Source: an uncultured Lachnospiraceae bacterium
GTDB lineage: Bacteria > Bacillota > Clostridia > Lachnospirales > Lachnospiraceae
DNA length: 64,000 nt
Direction of reading: 5' to 3'
NCBI GenBank assembly: GCA_910577175.1
Contig: CAJTLU010000013.1
Location: 1 to 64,000 of the forward strand
Below the pieces are notes generated by a model. That model searched no databases. It was not told the DNA's origin and was given only the letters and a program-made list of their open reading frames with translations. This document shows positions 56,277 to 64,000 of this stretch, piece after piece. The stretch's first letter is position 1. Each line of letters opens with the position of its first letter. The translations under genes and the position numbers were made by a program.

Positions 56277-58067
56277 TTACTTCTTAGAAATTGCGCCAAA
56301 CTTACATTTCTCGATACAAGCACCACATTTTACGCACTTATCGGTGTTAATTACATGCGGCTCTTTCACTGTACCGGAAATAGCACCTGCCGGACACTGT
56401 CTTGCACAGAGCGTACATCCCTTACACTTGTCAGGGTCAATTGCGAAGGACAGGAGGTCCTTACATACGCCTGCCGGACATCTCTTCTCGACAACGTGGG
56501 CAATGTACTCATCCTTGAAGTAACGTAAGGTGGAGAGTACCGGGTTCGGAGCAGTCTGTCCGAGACCGCACAGGGAATTGTCTTTAATGTAATAACAGAG
56601 CTCTTCCAGCTTATCCAGGTCTTCTAAGGTAGCCTTACCCTTGGTAATCTTATCTAACAGCTCATAGAGACGCTTTGTACCGATACGGCACGGCGTACAT
56701 TTGCCGCAGGACTCGTCAACGGTAAACTCAAGGAAGAACTTTGCAATATCTACCATACAGTTGTCTTCGTCCATAACGATAAGTCCGCCGGAGCCCATCA
56801 TGGAGCCGATGGCAATGAGGTTATCGTAGTCAATCGGAATATCAAAGTGCTCTGCCGGGATACATCCGCCGGACGGACCGCCGGTCTGTGCTGCTTTGAA
56901 CTTCTTGCCGTTCGGGATGCCGCCGCCGATATCCTCTACGACTTCACGGAGGGTAGTACCCATCGGGATTTCTACCAGACCGGTATTCTTAATCTTACCG
57001 CCGAGGGCGAATACCTTCGTACCCTTGCTCTTTTCGGTACCCATGGAAGCAAACCAGTCAGCGCCGTTTAAGATAATCTGCGGAATGTTAGCGTAGGTTT
57101 CTACGTTATTCAAAATCGTTGGCTTCTCGAAAAGACCCTTTTCTGCCGGGAACGGAGGTCTCGGTCTCGGTTCGCCGCGGTTGCCCTCGATAGAAGTCAT
57201 AAGCGCGGTTTCCTCACCGCAGACGAATGCGCCTGCACCAAGACGGAGGTCAATATCAAAATCAAAGCCGGTATCGAAAATATTCTTACCAAGCAAGCCG
57301 TATTCTCTGGCCTGTCTGATTGCAATGTTCAGGCGGTCTACCGCAATCGGGTACTCCGCACGGACATAAATGTAACCCTGGTTTGCACCGATGGCGTAAC
57401 CTGCGATTGCCATTGCCTCAAGCACAACGTGAGGGTCGCCCTCTAAGACGGAACGGTCCATGAAAGCACCCGGGTCGCCCTCGTCGGCGTTACAGCAGAC
57501 ATACTTCTGACCGCCTTTTACGAGGTCCTTTGCCAGCTGCCACTTCCTGCCGGTCGGGAATCCGCCGCCGCCGCGTCCGCGCAGACCGGAATCCAGAATG
57601 CATTTAATAACGTCATCCGGGGACATTTCGGTAAGAACCTTGCCAAGAGCTTCGTAGCCGCGGGTACCGATATATTCCTCGATATTCTCCGGGTTAATGA
57701 CACCGCAGTTACGCAGTGCGATACGATGCTGCTTTTTGTAGAAGTCGGTATCAATTAAAGGCTTGATGCCGCTGTCGGTGACGGTTTCCTGATAAACGTA
57801 TTTGGTAACGACACGTCCCTTTAACAGATGCTCGGAAACGATTTCCGGGATATACTCCGGCTTTACCATGGAATAAAAGGTGGCTTCCGGATAAACAATC
57901 ATAATCGGGCCGAGAGCACAGAGACCGTGACAGCCGGTTTGTACAACAGAAACTTCCTCGGCAAGACCGTTCTTTGCGATTTCCTTTTTCAGTAATTCAA
58001 AAATTTCCAGGCTGCCGGAGGAGGTACAACCGGTTCCGCCGCATACTAATACATGTGAACGATACAT
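56277..58067 (-). CDS. hydB: Bifurcating hydrogenase NADH-binding subunit (HydB/HndC, NuoF-like)
   Basis: 596 residues. N-terminal thioredoxin-like [2Fe-2S] part (CGGTGCTSSGS, CHGLCALGP), then a NuoF core with GRGGGGFPTGRKW (FMN and NADH loops), ADEGDPGAFMDR, SLBB region and the cluster motif ESCGKCTPCRIGTKRL. The C-terminus carries two [4Fe-4S] ferredoxin motifs (CKGCTLCARQCPAGAI and CVKCGACIEKCKFGAI). NADH is oxidised here, and the extra clusters link flavin to the hydrogenase and ferredoxin. SD GGAGGAAG. It follows the [2Fe-2S] protein gene by 19 bases. Confidence 0.95.
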   Translation of the reverse strand: MYRSHVLVCGGTGCTSSGSLEIFELLKKEIAKNGLAEEVSVVQTGCHGLCALGPIMIVYPEATFYSMVKPEYIPEIVSEHLLKGRVVTKYVYQETVTDSGIKPLIDTDFYKKQHRIALRNCGVINPENIEEYIGTRGYEALGKVLTEMSPDDVIKCILDSGLRGRGGGGFPTGRKWQLAKDLVKGGQKYVCCNADEGDPGAFMDRSVLEGDPHVVLEAMAIAGYAIGANQGYIYVRAEYPIAVDRLNIAIRQAREYGLLGKNIFDTGFDFDIDLRLGAGAFVCGEETALMTSIEGNRGEPRPRPPFPAEKGLFEKPTILNNVETYANIPQIILNGADWFASMGTEKSKGTKVFALGGKIKNTGLVEIPMGTTLREVVEDIGGGIPNGKKFKAAQTGGPSGGCIPAEHFDIPIDYDNLIAIGSMMGSGGLIVMDEDNCMVDIAKFFLEFTVDESCGKCTPCRIGTKRLYELLDKITKGKATLEDLDKLEELCYYIKDNSLCGLGQTAPNPVLSTLRYFKDEYIAHVVEKRCPAGVCKDLLSFAIDPDKCKGCTLCARQCPAGAISGTVKEPHVINTDKCVKCGACIEKCKFGAISKK

Positions 58068-58086
58068 AATGTTTCTTCCTCCTTAT

Positions 58087-58455
58087 TTATTGTGCAGCAC
58101 CGAGCGTGTACTGGGTAACGACCTGTCCACGAATCAGGTGCTGTTCTACAACTTCTTCCGCCTTTTCCGGCGTCATATGAACATAAGTAACCTTTTCCTT
58201 GCCCGGAGCAATAATTTCAACAATCGGTTCATACTGGCAAAGACCGATGCAGCCGGTCTGTACGACAGCCACATCATCAAGCTTCTTGTTCATTACCGCA
58301 TCTGCAAGGGCGTTTAATACCGGTCTTGCACCGCTTGCGATACCGCAGGTAGCCATACCGACCACTACTCTTGTCTGCGTATCGGATTCGGAGCGGAGGC
58401 CGACCTGGGCCTGCATCTTTTCCCGAATTGCTTTTAACTCTTCAAGAGACTTCAT
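58087..58455 (-). CDS. (2Fe-2S) ferredoxin-like subunit (HndB type)
   Basis: The start at 58455 follows GGAGG; TTG 58467 is part of that site. 122 residues, thioredoxin-like [2Fe-2S] fold: GMATCGIASGARP and VQTGCIGLCQYEP give four Cys. KVTYVHMTPEKAEEVVEQHL is the typical C-terminal part. It corresponds to HndB of NADP-reducing hydrogenases. The same fold forms the N-terminus of HydB next door, and the end VVTQYTLG resembles VVTKYVYQ there, showing common descent. Confidence 0.92.
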   Translation of the reverse strand: MKSLEELKAIREKMQAQVGLRSESDTQTRVVVGMATCGIASGARPVLNALADAVMNKKLDDVAVVQTGCIGLCQYEPIVEIIAPGKEKVTYVHMTPEKAEEVVEQHLIRGQVVTQYTLGAAQ

Positions 58456-58509
58456 ACTTTCCTCCAATCTGCCGTTTTACGGCATTCAAGTCTGGGTGTT
58501 ACAGTCATC

Positions 58510-58525
58510 CGCAGGAAATCCTGCG
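58510..58525. repeat. Short perfect hairpin between hydrogenase-operon genes
   Basis: CGCAGGA (58510-58516) and TCCTGCG (58519-58525) with a 2-base gap, between the ATPase and ferredoxin genes. May influence mRNA processing. Confidence 0.4.
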
Positions 58526-58528
58526 AAG

Positions 58529-59089
58529 TTACAGCTTATAAGCATTGTTGTTCGTTTCGTCATAATTTTCTTTCAGGTAATCCTTTATGTAGAGAGAAAC
58601 CTCCGGCTCCTGGAAGGAGATGTCACCGAGAATTTCGCGGAATTCCCTGGTGTCTAACGAAAACTCTTTTTCATTAAAGCGGAATGTATAAAGGAAATCA
58701 CATTCCGGATGCATGGTAACTAAGGTATGGATAGTTCCGTTTATGTCGCCGAGGGGCATGCGGTCGATATGTGAAAACGTAAAAACCGCACAGACACGGG
58801 TGCCGACTCCGAGTGTTGATGTAATGGAAAAGGAACCGTCTGTACTTTCTGCAGCCTGCTTAAAAAACGGAACACCCAGTCCCACCTTTCTGGTGGTACG
58901 CGTCGTAAAAAACGGATCCGTTACAGCAGAGAGCTGTTCCTCTGACATGCCGCAGCCGTCATCTTCAATCACAACGGTCAGAGTATCGGGAGAGGTTTGT
59001 ACATCGACAATAATCGTAACTAAGGATGCCTTTGCGCGGGTGGAATTTTCTGCAACATCAAGGATGTTTAAGGATATCTCTGGCATCAT
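58529..59089 (-). CDS. GHKL ATP-binding protein of the hydrogenase operon
   Basis: 186 residues. A histidine-kinase-type ATPase fold without a phosphoacceptor domain: N-box ISLNILDVAENSTRA, G1 VIEDDGCGMSEEQL, then FFTTRTTRKVGLGVPFF (G2) and GVGTRVCAVF. The C-terminal 70 residues are unique (GTIHTLVTMHPECDFLYTF). Genes of this type lie within hydrogenase operons of many Clostridia. A regulatory role in sensing complex status or controlling a partner is inferred. It lies between hydC and the ferredoxin subunit and is transcribed with them. Confidence 0.85.
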   Translation of the reverse strand: MMPEISLNILDVAENSTRAKASLVTIIVDVQTSPDTLTVVIEDDGCGMSEEQLSAVTDPFFTTRTTRKVGLGVPFFKQAAESTDGSFSITSTLGVGTRVCAVFTFSHIDRMPLGDINGTIHTLVTMHPECDFLYTFRFNEKEFSLDTREFREILGDISFQEPEVSLYIKDYLKENYDETNNNAYKL

Positions 59090-59127
59090 ACCGCGAGTCC
59101 CTCCTTTCGGGAAACGAAGTCCGCAGA

Positions 59128-59619
59128 CTATTCGTACTTTGCAAGAACACCGGCGATTTCATCTGCGGTAAGACGGCCGTATACATCATCGTTAATCGTC
59201 ATAACCGGAGCGAGACCACAGGCACCGATACAGCGGCAGGCATCTAAGGAGAACTTACCATCAGCAGTACACTGGCCGCCTTCAATCTGGAGCAGTTCCT
59301 GAAGCTTTGAGTAGATGTCGCCGGAGCCCTTTACATAGCAGGCAGTACCAAGGCAGACGGAAATTTTGTATTTTCCCTTCGGATACAGGGAAAACTGCGA
59401 ATAGAAGGTAGCTACTCCATAAACCTTCTCAAGCGGAATGCCACAGGTATCTGCAATCATGGTCTGTACCTCTATCGGGAGATAGCCATAGATATCCTGC
59501 GCCTTCTGTAAAATAGGCATAAGAGAACCCTTGCTGTCCTTTAACTCGTTGATGACAGCTAACAGCTGTTCTTCCTGTTCCTTTGTCCCCTGGAATGGAA
59601 CTGTTGTTTTAGAACCCAT
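59128..59619 (-). CDS. hydC: Bifurcating hydrogenase subunit HydC (HndA/NuoE-like)
   Basis: 163 residues; SD AAAGGAGG. A NuoE-type thioredoxin-like [2Fe-2S] protein: helical N-terminus with LMPILQKAQDIYGYLP, then VATFYSQFSLYPKGKY, CLGTACYVKG and CRCIGACGLAP (four Cys ligands). It passes electrons to or from HydB. It is the first gene of the minus-strand hydrogenase operon. A TATAAT on the minus strand near 59791 and an imperfect palindrome over it may form the promoter. Confidence 0.95.
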   Translation of the reverse strand: MGSKTTVPFQGTKEQEEQLLAVINELKDSKGSLMPILQKAQDIYGYLPIEVQTMIADTCGIPLEKVYGVATFYSQFSLYPKGKYKISVCLGTACYVKGSGDIYSKLQELLQIEGGQCTADGKFSLDACRCIGACGLAPVMTINDDVYGRLTADEIAGVLAKYE

Positions 59620-59870
59620 TTCTTTAACCTCCTTTAATTTATGTCTTTAGGGAAGAAGACAGTTTGGCATAATACGCAATACTTGTTAAAATCATAACGA
59701 TATTATGCACAGCACGACAAAAAGCGCGCAAAAGTTACGAAAAAATAACGCGCCTTTGCGTGCGCCGTACAGTTATTAACATTATAACATGAATTCCGGA
59801 AAAATGCTATAAGAAAAGTGCAAAAAAATTAAGGACATTTTGGATAAATTGTGATATACTTTAAACTATC

Positions 59871-59996
59871 AGGGAAACGCTGGTGAAAGCGTTTCCAGCG
59901 CCGGGTTTGCGCCGCGGGCGGCATATTCTTTTGCAAATCCGTGCGCATCCGCCGGAGGCTCTGAGGAAGCGGTGATTTCATCAGCGTTTCTTTAGG
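59871..59996 (-). repeat. Dispersed intergenic repeat, family 1 (copy B, about 125 bp)
   Basis: Reverse complement of the element at 15002-15126, with a 53-base core differing at one position. It starts 10 bases after a TATACT (59855-59860) and ends about 30 bases before the DRTGG gene, so it lies in a 5' leader like copy A but in the opposite orientation. The rest of 59620-60027 holds only promoter-like sequence. Confidence 0.8.
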
Positions 59997-60027
59997 TAAA
60001 TGAATAGAAAAGGAGGAAGGTGAAGGT

Positions 60028-60390
60028 ATGACGGTCTTAGATGTAAAGGAAATTCTGGGAGCGAGAGTGCTGGTAGGAGAGGAATGGCTTGATAAGGAGG
60101 TACATACGGCGTGCGGCTCGGATATGATGAGCGATGTGCTGGCGTTTGTAAAGGAGCAGGCAGTTCTTCTGACCGGCCTTTGTAACGCACAGGTAATCCG
60201 CACGGCAGAGATGATGGACATTGTCTGCATTGTGTTTGTGCGGAATAAGAAGCCGGATGAAGAGATGATCCGGCTTGCAAAGGAACGGGATATTGTACTG
60301 CTTGCTACGGGACACCGGATGTTTTCCGCCTGCGGAATACTTTATGAAAAAGGATTACGGGGAGGGAAAGACTATGAGCGATACGATTAA
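60028..60390 (+). CDS. DRTGG-domain protein (copy 1)
   Basis: 120 residues; SD AAGGAGGAAGG. A DRTGG-type fold: MTVLDVKEILGARVLVG, GSDMMSDVLAFVKEQAVLLTG (here in part: SDMMSDVLAFVKEQAVLL), then VRNKKPDEEMIRLAKERDIVLL and TGHRMFSACGILYEKGL. The domain occurs beside CBS domains and in hydrogenase-associated clusters; it may bind a nucleotide or cofactor. It is the first gene of the plus-strand operon divergent from hydCBA, and the next gene overlaps it by 17 bases. Confidence 0.88.
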   Translation: MTVLDVKEILGARVLVGEEWLDKEVHTACGSDMMSDVLAFVKEQAVLLTGLCNAQVIRTAEMMDIVCIVFVRNKKPDEEMIRLAKERDIVLLATGHRMFSACGILYEKGLRGGKDYERYD

Positions 60391-60799
60391 GCTGCATTAT
60401 ACGGTTTCGACGGAGGACTTTACGCGGGCCGGCGAGGCGTCCGGCGACGTAAAGCGGAAGCTCAAGCAGATGGGAAGCTCCCCGGAGGCGGTGCGCAAAG
60501 TGGCAATTGCTATGTACGAAGGCGAAATCAATATGGTAATTCATGCAAACGGCGGGACGATTGACGTGGAAATTACGCCGGAGGAGATTATTATGGTGCT
60601 GCAGGATTCCGGCCCTGGAATCCCGGACGTCGAAAAGGCAATGCAGGCCGGGTACTCCACGGCACCGGACCAGGTGCGTGCGCTTGGCTTTGGCGCCGGG
60701 ATGGGACTGCCTAACATGAAGCAGTATTCCGACGAAATGGACATTGAGACAACGCTCGGGGTCGGGACAAAGGTGACGATGAAGGTATACCAGACCTGA
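60374..60799 (+). CDS. RsbW-like GHKL ATPase
   Basis: The start at 60374 follows GGAGGGAAAG. 141 residues. An anti-sigma-factor/histidine-kinase-type ATPase: YEGEINMVIHANGG (N-box), VLQDSGPGIPDVEKAM (G1), GFGAGMGLPNMKQYSDEM (G2) and GVGTKVTMKV. RsbW-like proteins phosphorylate or bind partners; no anti-anti-sigma gene is adjacent, so the partner may be one of the DRTGG or hydrogenase-like proteins. Overlap with the DRTGG gene shows coupling. Confidence 0.87.
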   Translation: MSDTIKLHYTVSTEDFTRAGEASGDVKRKLKQMGSSPEAVRKVAIAMYEGEINMVIHANGGTIDVEITPEEIIMVLQDSGPGIPDVEKAMQAGYSTAPDQVRALGFGAGMGLPNMKQYSDEMDIETTLGVGTKVTMKVYQT

Positions 60800-60834
60800 G
60801 AAGGTCCGGACAGGCACAAGAAAAGGGGGTTTGC

Positions 60835-62121
60835 ATGAGCGAAAAATTTTTTACTTCGGTAAAGCTGGACGCGGATCTGTGCAAAGGCTGCATTAACTGT
60901 ATCAAACGCTGTCCGACCCAGGCGATTCGTGTGCGGAACGGCAAAGCGGAGATTACAAATGAGTTCTGCATCGACTGCGGGGAGTGTATCCGTATCTGCC
61001 CGCACCATGCCAAGCTTCCATCCTATGACAGGCTGGATGTGCTGGAACGCTACGAATATACGGTAGCGCTGCCGGCGCCGGCATTGTACGGGCAGTTTAA
61101 CAATCTGGATGACGTGAATATTGTCCTGACCGCATTAAAGAGGGTCGGCTTTGATGACGTATATGAGGTAAGCGGCGCTGCAGAGCTGGTCTCGGAGCTG
61201 AGCAGGGAGTATGTGAAAAACCATCCGGAGGCCCACCCGGTCATCAGCACGGCATGCCCTTCGGTTACGCGCTTAATCCGGGTGCGTTTCCCGAATCTGA
61301 TTGAACATCTTCTTCCGATTAAGCCGCCGGTAGAGCTGGCAGCGGAGTTAGCGCGGGAAAGGGCAGTAAAGAAAACAGGGCTGCCACCGGAGAAAATCGG
61401 CATTATATTTCTGTCGCCGTGCCCGTCCAAGGTATCGGCCACGAAGGCGCCTCTTGGTACGGAAAAGAGTAGTGTCGATGCGGTTTGTGCAATCAAGGAT
61501 ATTTATACCAGACTTCTTCCGGAGATGAAGGCAGTGGCGGACAATCCCGAGGAGCTGCGGATTTCCGGGAAAATCGGTATCAGCTGGGGAACGAGCGGCG
61601 GAGAAGCCGGCGGGCTTTTAGCAGAGAACTATCTGGCAGCGGACGGTATCGAGAATGTCATCCGGATTCTGGAGGATTTGGAGGACCAGAAGTTTTCAGA
61701 CCTGGAGTTTATCGAATTAAACGCCTGCAACGGCGGCTGTGTCGGCGGAGTGCTTACGGTAGAGAACCCTTACCTTGCTATGGTGAAGTTAAAGCGTCTG
61801 CGTAAGTATATGACGGTTGCAAAGAGCCATGTGCAGGATAATCTGCCGAAGGAGGAAGCATACTGGACCAAGGAGGTAACCTATGAGCCGGTATTTAAGC
61901 TCGGCACCGATATGAAAGAAAGCATTGCGCGCATGGCGCGGGTGGAGGAGCTCTGTGCCGGGTTCCCGGGGCTGGACTGCGGTTCCTGCGGTGCGCCGAC
62001 CTGTAAGGCGCTTGCGGAGGATATCGTGCGCGGAAAGGCAAAGGAGCACGATTGTATTCACATTCTTAAGAAATACATACATCATCTTTCCGACGAGTTT
62101 TCCAAACTGAACGGAGAGTAG
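60835..62121 (+). CDS. Hydrogenase-like iron-sulfur sensor protein (HydS/HsfB type)
   Basis: 428 residues; SD AAAGGGGG. The N-terminus has two [4Fe-4S] motifs (CKGCINCIKRCPTQAI and CIDCGECIRICP). The middle resembles the H-cluster domain of [FeFe] hydrogenases but diverged: TACPSV for TSCSPGW, SPCPSK for MPCTAK, and NACNGGCVGG for MGCPGGCVNGG. All four cluster Cys are kept. The C-terminus has a further cluster domain (LDCGSCGAPTCKALAEDIV). No proton-path Cys or PAS domain is seen. It is probably a sensory, not H2-producing, relative that reports redox or H2 state in this cluster. Confidence 0.9.
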   Translation: MSEKFFTSVKLDADLCKGCINCIKRCPTQAIRVRNGKAEITNEFCIDCGECIRICPHHAKLPSYDRLDVLERYEYTVALPAPALYGQFNNLDDVNIVLTALKRVGFDDVYEVSGAAELVSELSREYVKNHPEAHPVISTACPSVTRLIRVRFPNLIEHLLPIKPPVELAAELARERAVKKTGLPPEKIGIIFLSPCPSKVSATKAPLGTEKSSVDAVCAIKDIYTRLLPEMKAVADNPEELRISGKIGISWGTSGGEAGGLLAENYLAADGIENVIRILEDLEDQKFSDLEFIELNACNGGCVGGVLTVENPYLAMVKLKRLRKYMTVAKSHVQDNLPKEEAYWTKEVTYEPVFKLGTDMKESIARMARVEELCAGFPGLDCGSCGAPTCKALAEDIVRGKAKEHDCIHILKKYIHHLSDEFSKLNGE

Positions 62122-62148
62122 ATGCTAAGACGGAGAAAGGACGGTAAT

Positions 62149-62499
62149 ATGACAGTAAAAGAGTTTGCGGAGCAAAGCGGCTTTCGTGTAATCAATCTGG
62201 CGGAGAATGCCGGTGAAGTTCTGATTCGCCAGAGTTACTGCTGCGATTTGCTTAGTATTGCAATGACCAAGGTGCCGGAAGGCGCCGCATGGGTAACGGT
62301 AATGAGCAACATTAACACCCTGGCAGTCGCTTCTCTGACGGAGGCGGCATGCGTAATTGTTGCAGAGAATGCGGCCGCGGCAGGTGATTTTGCCGCAAAG
62401 GCAAAGGAGCAGGGAATTACCGTACTACATACGGAGCTGCCTGTATTTGATGCGGCACTGATGGTCTATCAGGCGCTTCATGCCGAGTCCGGCGTATGA
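62149..62499 (+). CDS. DRTGG-domain protein (copy 2)
   Basis: The start at 62149 (MTVKEFAEQSGF) is preferred by similarity to copy 1; ATG 62122, adjacent to the previous stop with GGAGAG before it, is possible. 116 residues. VINLAENAGEVLIRQSYCCDLLSIAMTKVP (here in part: ENAGEVLIRQSYCCDLLS) and VTVMSNINTLAVASLTEA follow the DRTGG pattern, with VIVAENAAAAGDFAAKAKEQ at the end. It may pair with copy 1. The PHP gene starts inside its last codons. Confidence 0.82.
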   Translation: MTVKEFAEQSGFRVINLAENAGEVLIRQSYCCDLLSIAMTKVPEGAAWVTVMSNINTLAVASLTEAACVIVAENAAAAGDFAAKAKEQGITVLHTELPVFDAALMVYQALHAESGV

Positions 62500-63211
62500 T
62501 TTGCATATCCATTCCTGCCTTTCGCCCTGCGGGGACGACGAGATGACACCGGCTAATATTGCAGGAATGGCAGCGGTAAAGGAGCTTGGGCTGATTGCGG
62601 TCACGGACCACAACAGCTGTAAAAACTGCGGCGCGGTCCTTAAGGCTGCGGAGGAGTACGGCGTGCTTGCACTGCCGGGGATGGAACTGACGACCAGAGA
62701 GGAAGTGCATGTGGTCTGCCTGTTTGAAGAGCTCGCCGCAGCAATGGACTTTGACGCCTATGTTTATGAGCGGCTGCCGGATATCTTAAATCAGGAAAAG
62801 ATTTTCGGGAAGCAGCAGATTATGGATGAAGAAGAAACTATCCTGGGGATTGCGGAAAAGCTGTTGATTAACGCAGCGGATATTGGATTTGACGAGGTGT
62901 TTGACCTTGTGGAAGCAAGGGGCGGCGTAATGATACCAGCCCATCTGGACAAGACAACCACGTCACTGTTGTCTAATCTTGGTTTTATTCCGCCGGACGC
63001 AAGGTTTTCCACCGCAGAGGTAAAGAACCTTGCAAACCTGCACAGGCTGAAAAAGGAGCATCCATATCTGGAGCGGTGCCGGATTATTTCCAATTCCGAT
63101 GCCCATTATCTGCAGGACATCCATGAGCCCGAGCACACCCTTTATGTGGAGGAAATGACAAGAAAAGCAGTCATCCGGGCATTAAGGCAGGAAATGCCGC
63201 ATACAATTTAA
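62480..63211 (+). CDS. PHP-domain metal-dependent phosphoesterase
   Basis: 243 residues. The ATG at 62480 lies within the preceding gene (20-base overlap) with little SD, so it is translated by coupling. PHP motifs: DLHIHSCLSPCGDDEM, VTDHNSCKN, GMELTTREEVHVV, PAHLDK and SNSDAH, giving the metal-binding His and Asp set. PHP enzymes hydrolyse phosphoesters such as oligonucleotides or 3',5'-bisphosphates. In Clostridia it is commonly encoded with hydrogenase-linked DRTGG and ATPase genes. Its substrate here is unknown. Confidence 0.9.
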   Translation: MPSPAYDLHIHSCLSPCGDDEMTPANIAGMAAVKELGLIAVTDHNSCKNCGAVLKAAEEYGVLALPGMELTTREEVHVVCLFEELAAAMDFDAYVYERLPDILNQEKIFGKQQIMDEEETILGIAEKLLINAADIGFDEVFDLVEARGGVMIPAHLDKTTTSLLSNLGFIPPDARFSTAEVKNLANLHRLKKEHPYLERCRIISNSDAHYLQDIHEPEHTLYVEEMTRKAVIRALRQEMPHTI

Positions 63212-63235
63212 TAAAAACAGATGGAGAAGCATAGG

Positions 63236-63661
63236 ATGAAGATAAAATCAGGAATCGGACGGCTTCTCCTTTTTTTTGCTGTCCTGCCGCTTATGTTCGC
63301 AGCAGGGTGCAGTAAGGAAAAGGAAGAATACAAGAAAACAGGGGATGTGGAGTATACAGTAATGGAGGAGGCGGATGTGCCGGCAGAGCTTCTGGATATC
63401 ATCAAGGAGAAAAAAGGCGGACCGTTCCGGCTGACCTATCTTGCGGAGGATGCGCTTTATGTGGCAGAAGGGTATGGTGAACAGCCTTCCGGCGGCTACA
63501 GCATTGCCGTAGATGAAATATACATGGCAGAAGAAGGTCTCTGCATCAAAACGACGTTAATCGGACCGGCAGCAGATGAGAAGGTGACAATGGCAGCAAC
63601 CTATCCTTACATCGTGTTAAAGCTGAAACCAATGGAGACAGAGGCGCACTTTTTGGAGTAA
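63236..63661 (+). CDS. Lipoprotein with PrcB-like C-terminal domain
   Basis: The start at 63236 is placed after GGAGAAG; ATG 63221 is an alternative. 141 residues. Lipoprotein signal with lipobox FAAGC (Cys near residue 25). The rest contains KEKKGGPFRLTYL and SGGYSIAVDEIYMAEEGLCI, then VTMAATYPYIVLKL, the pattern of the PrcB/protease-complex-inhibitor C-terminal domain. It is probably a surface lipoprotein that binds a protease or peptide. Not functionally linked to the hydrogenase cluster as far as can be seen. Confidence 0.78.
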   Translation: MKIKSGIGRLLLFFAVLPLMFAAGCSKEKEEYKKTGDVEYTVMEEADVPAELLDIIKEKKGGPFRLTYLAEDALYVAEGYGEQPSGGYSIAVDEIYMAEEGLCIKTTLIGPAADEKVTMAATYPYIVLKLKPMETEAHFLE

Positions 63662-63708
63662 AGTTACGAAATAAGTCAAAAGTCCTAAAAAATAATTTAC
63701 CGTTCTGA

Positions 63709-63738
63709 TTGACAATAAATAACAAGATGTGGTATAAT
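63709..63738 (+). promoter_or_regulatory. Promoter of veg
   Basis: TTGACA (63709-63714), 18-base spacer with TGG before the -10, TATAAT (63733-63738). Confidence 0.82.
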
Positions 63739-63809
63739 TTTTAGTAGATGAATACTATATGGGGCATTTGTCGAATACACATAGCGGGTTGCCGCAGATA
63801 GGAGCAAAG

Positions 63810-64000
63810 ATGAGTCAGCAAACGGAAATGAGTAGAATTGTCTACGACGTAAAGCACAGTGTTGGTAGACGTGTCAAGGTTTGTGAGAACAAAGGCCGCA
63901 ATAAGGTCGATGTGATGGAAGGTGTAATTTCCGCGATATATCCGTGTGTATTTACAATAAAGGTGGATACGCAGAATCTGCCGGAATCTGCACAGACATT
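63810..64000 (+). CDS. veg: Veg-family protein (partial, runs off the window)
   Basis: SD AGGAGC before the ATG. The visible 63 residues include SRIVYDVKHSVGRRVKVCEN, KGRNKVDVMEGVISAIYPCV and FTIKVDTQNLPESAQT, matching the small Veg protein of Firmicutes. In Bacillus subtilis Veg stimulates biofilm formation, and its gene has one of the strongest vegetative promoters; a near-consensus promoter also precedes it here. The protein is usually about 85 residues, so the last quarter lies beyond the window. Confidence 0.9.
   Translation, partial: MSQQTEMSRIVYDVKHSVGRRVKVCENKGRNKVDVMEGVISAIYPCVFTIKVDTQNLPESAQT

Noticed and set aside
59760..59800. Rex-type redox operator before hydC
   Set aside because: GTTA and TAAC half-sites exist over the -10, but the spacing (about 9 bases) does not fit the Rex consensus TTGTTAA-N4-TTAACAA.
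1..64000. CRISPR arrays, transposases, phage genes
   Set aside because: No regularly spaced direct repeats other than the 72-bp coding repeats at 2054-2341, and no transposase, integrase or phage structural motifs were seen.

Overview
The window looks like chromosome from an anaerobic, Gram-positive gut-type Clostridia, most likely a Lachnospiraceae. The signs are strong AGGAGG ribosome binding sites, many consensus TTGACA/TATAAT promoters, a multi-subunit [FeFe] hydrogenase, a reverse-type rubrerythrin with a Fur-family regulator, an incoming veg gene, bactofilin with a YhbD-like regulator, and secreted xylan-degrading enzymes. The assignment is inference from gene content. No rRNA, complete tRNA, CRISPR array or insertion sequence was seen.

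Layout. 1-1012: a decaying minus-strand operon (TetR regulator, flavin reductase, FMN-binding-like protein) with two single-base frameshifts in G runs. 1176-2880: small secreted proteins, one made of 24-residue tandem repeats. 3026-6935: an AraC remnant, then a CPBP protease/ABC exporter operon. 7071-13695: a defence island. An Xre regulator and a C5-cytosine methyltransferase (+) face a minus-strand operon of an unknown 130-aa protein, a Vsr endonuclease, two NgoFVII-like PLD nucleases and a Z1-domain ATPase. 13879-18342: a barnase/barstar pair, an ABC transporter and an M20 hydrolase. 18391-20604: an ECF sigma/anti-sigma pair whose sigma gene appears to start with ATT, plus a secreted protein. 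20735-26433: DEAD-box helicase, MATE pump, lipoprotein, Fur-family regulator and rubrerythrin. 26434-28119: an AT-rich RNA-methylase region. 28124-34478: AraC regulator, oxidoreductase, DNA repair methyltransferase, and a two-component system flanking a BcrAB-like ABC transporter.

34743-43718: Xre-TPR regulator, GH31 glucosidase, a charged coiled-coil protein, a BlaI/M56 module with its probable operator and a secreted target, GH43 arabinofuranosidase, and an Xre regulator fused to a domain derived from the flagellar export protein FlhA. 43736-51323: a toroid-like protein, two esterases, an AraC-papain-like fusion, MarR and GH10 xylanase. With GH31 and GH43 this suggests breakdown of arabinoxylan-type glycans. 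51436-54190: zinc-ribbon protein, and YhbD plus bactofilin under a double palindromic operator. 54310-63211: an electron-bifurcating-type hydrogenase operon (minus) divergent from a hydrogenase-like sensor operon (+) with DRTGG, ATPase and PHP proteins. 63236-64000: PrcB-like lipoprotein and veg.

Several non-coding repeat families run through the window: a roughly 125-bp element at 15002 and 59871 in opposite orientations with degraded copies, a second element at 13757 and 47497, and at least eight hairpins of the form GGGGCTG...CAGCCCC at gene ends. The strongest candidates for new biology are the Z1/PLD/Vsr/methyltransferase island, the Xre-FlhA fusion, the startless-looking ECF sigma gene and the BlaI/M56 operon without a beta-lactam sensor.
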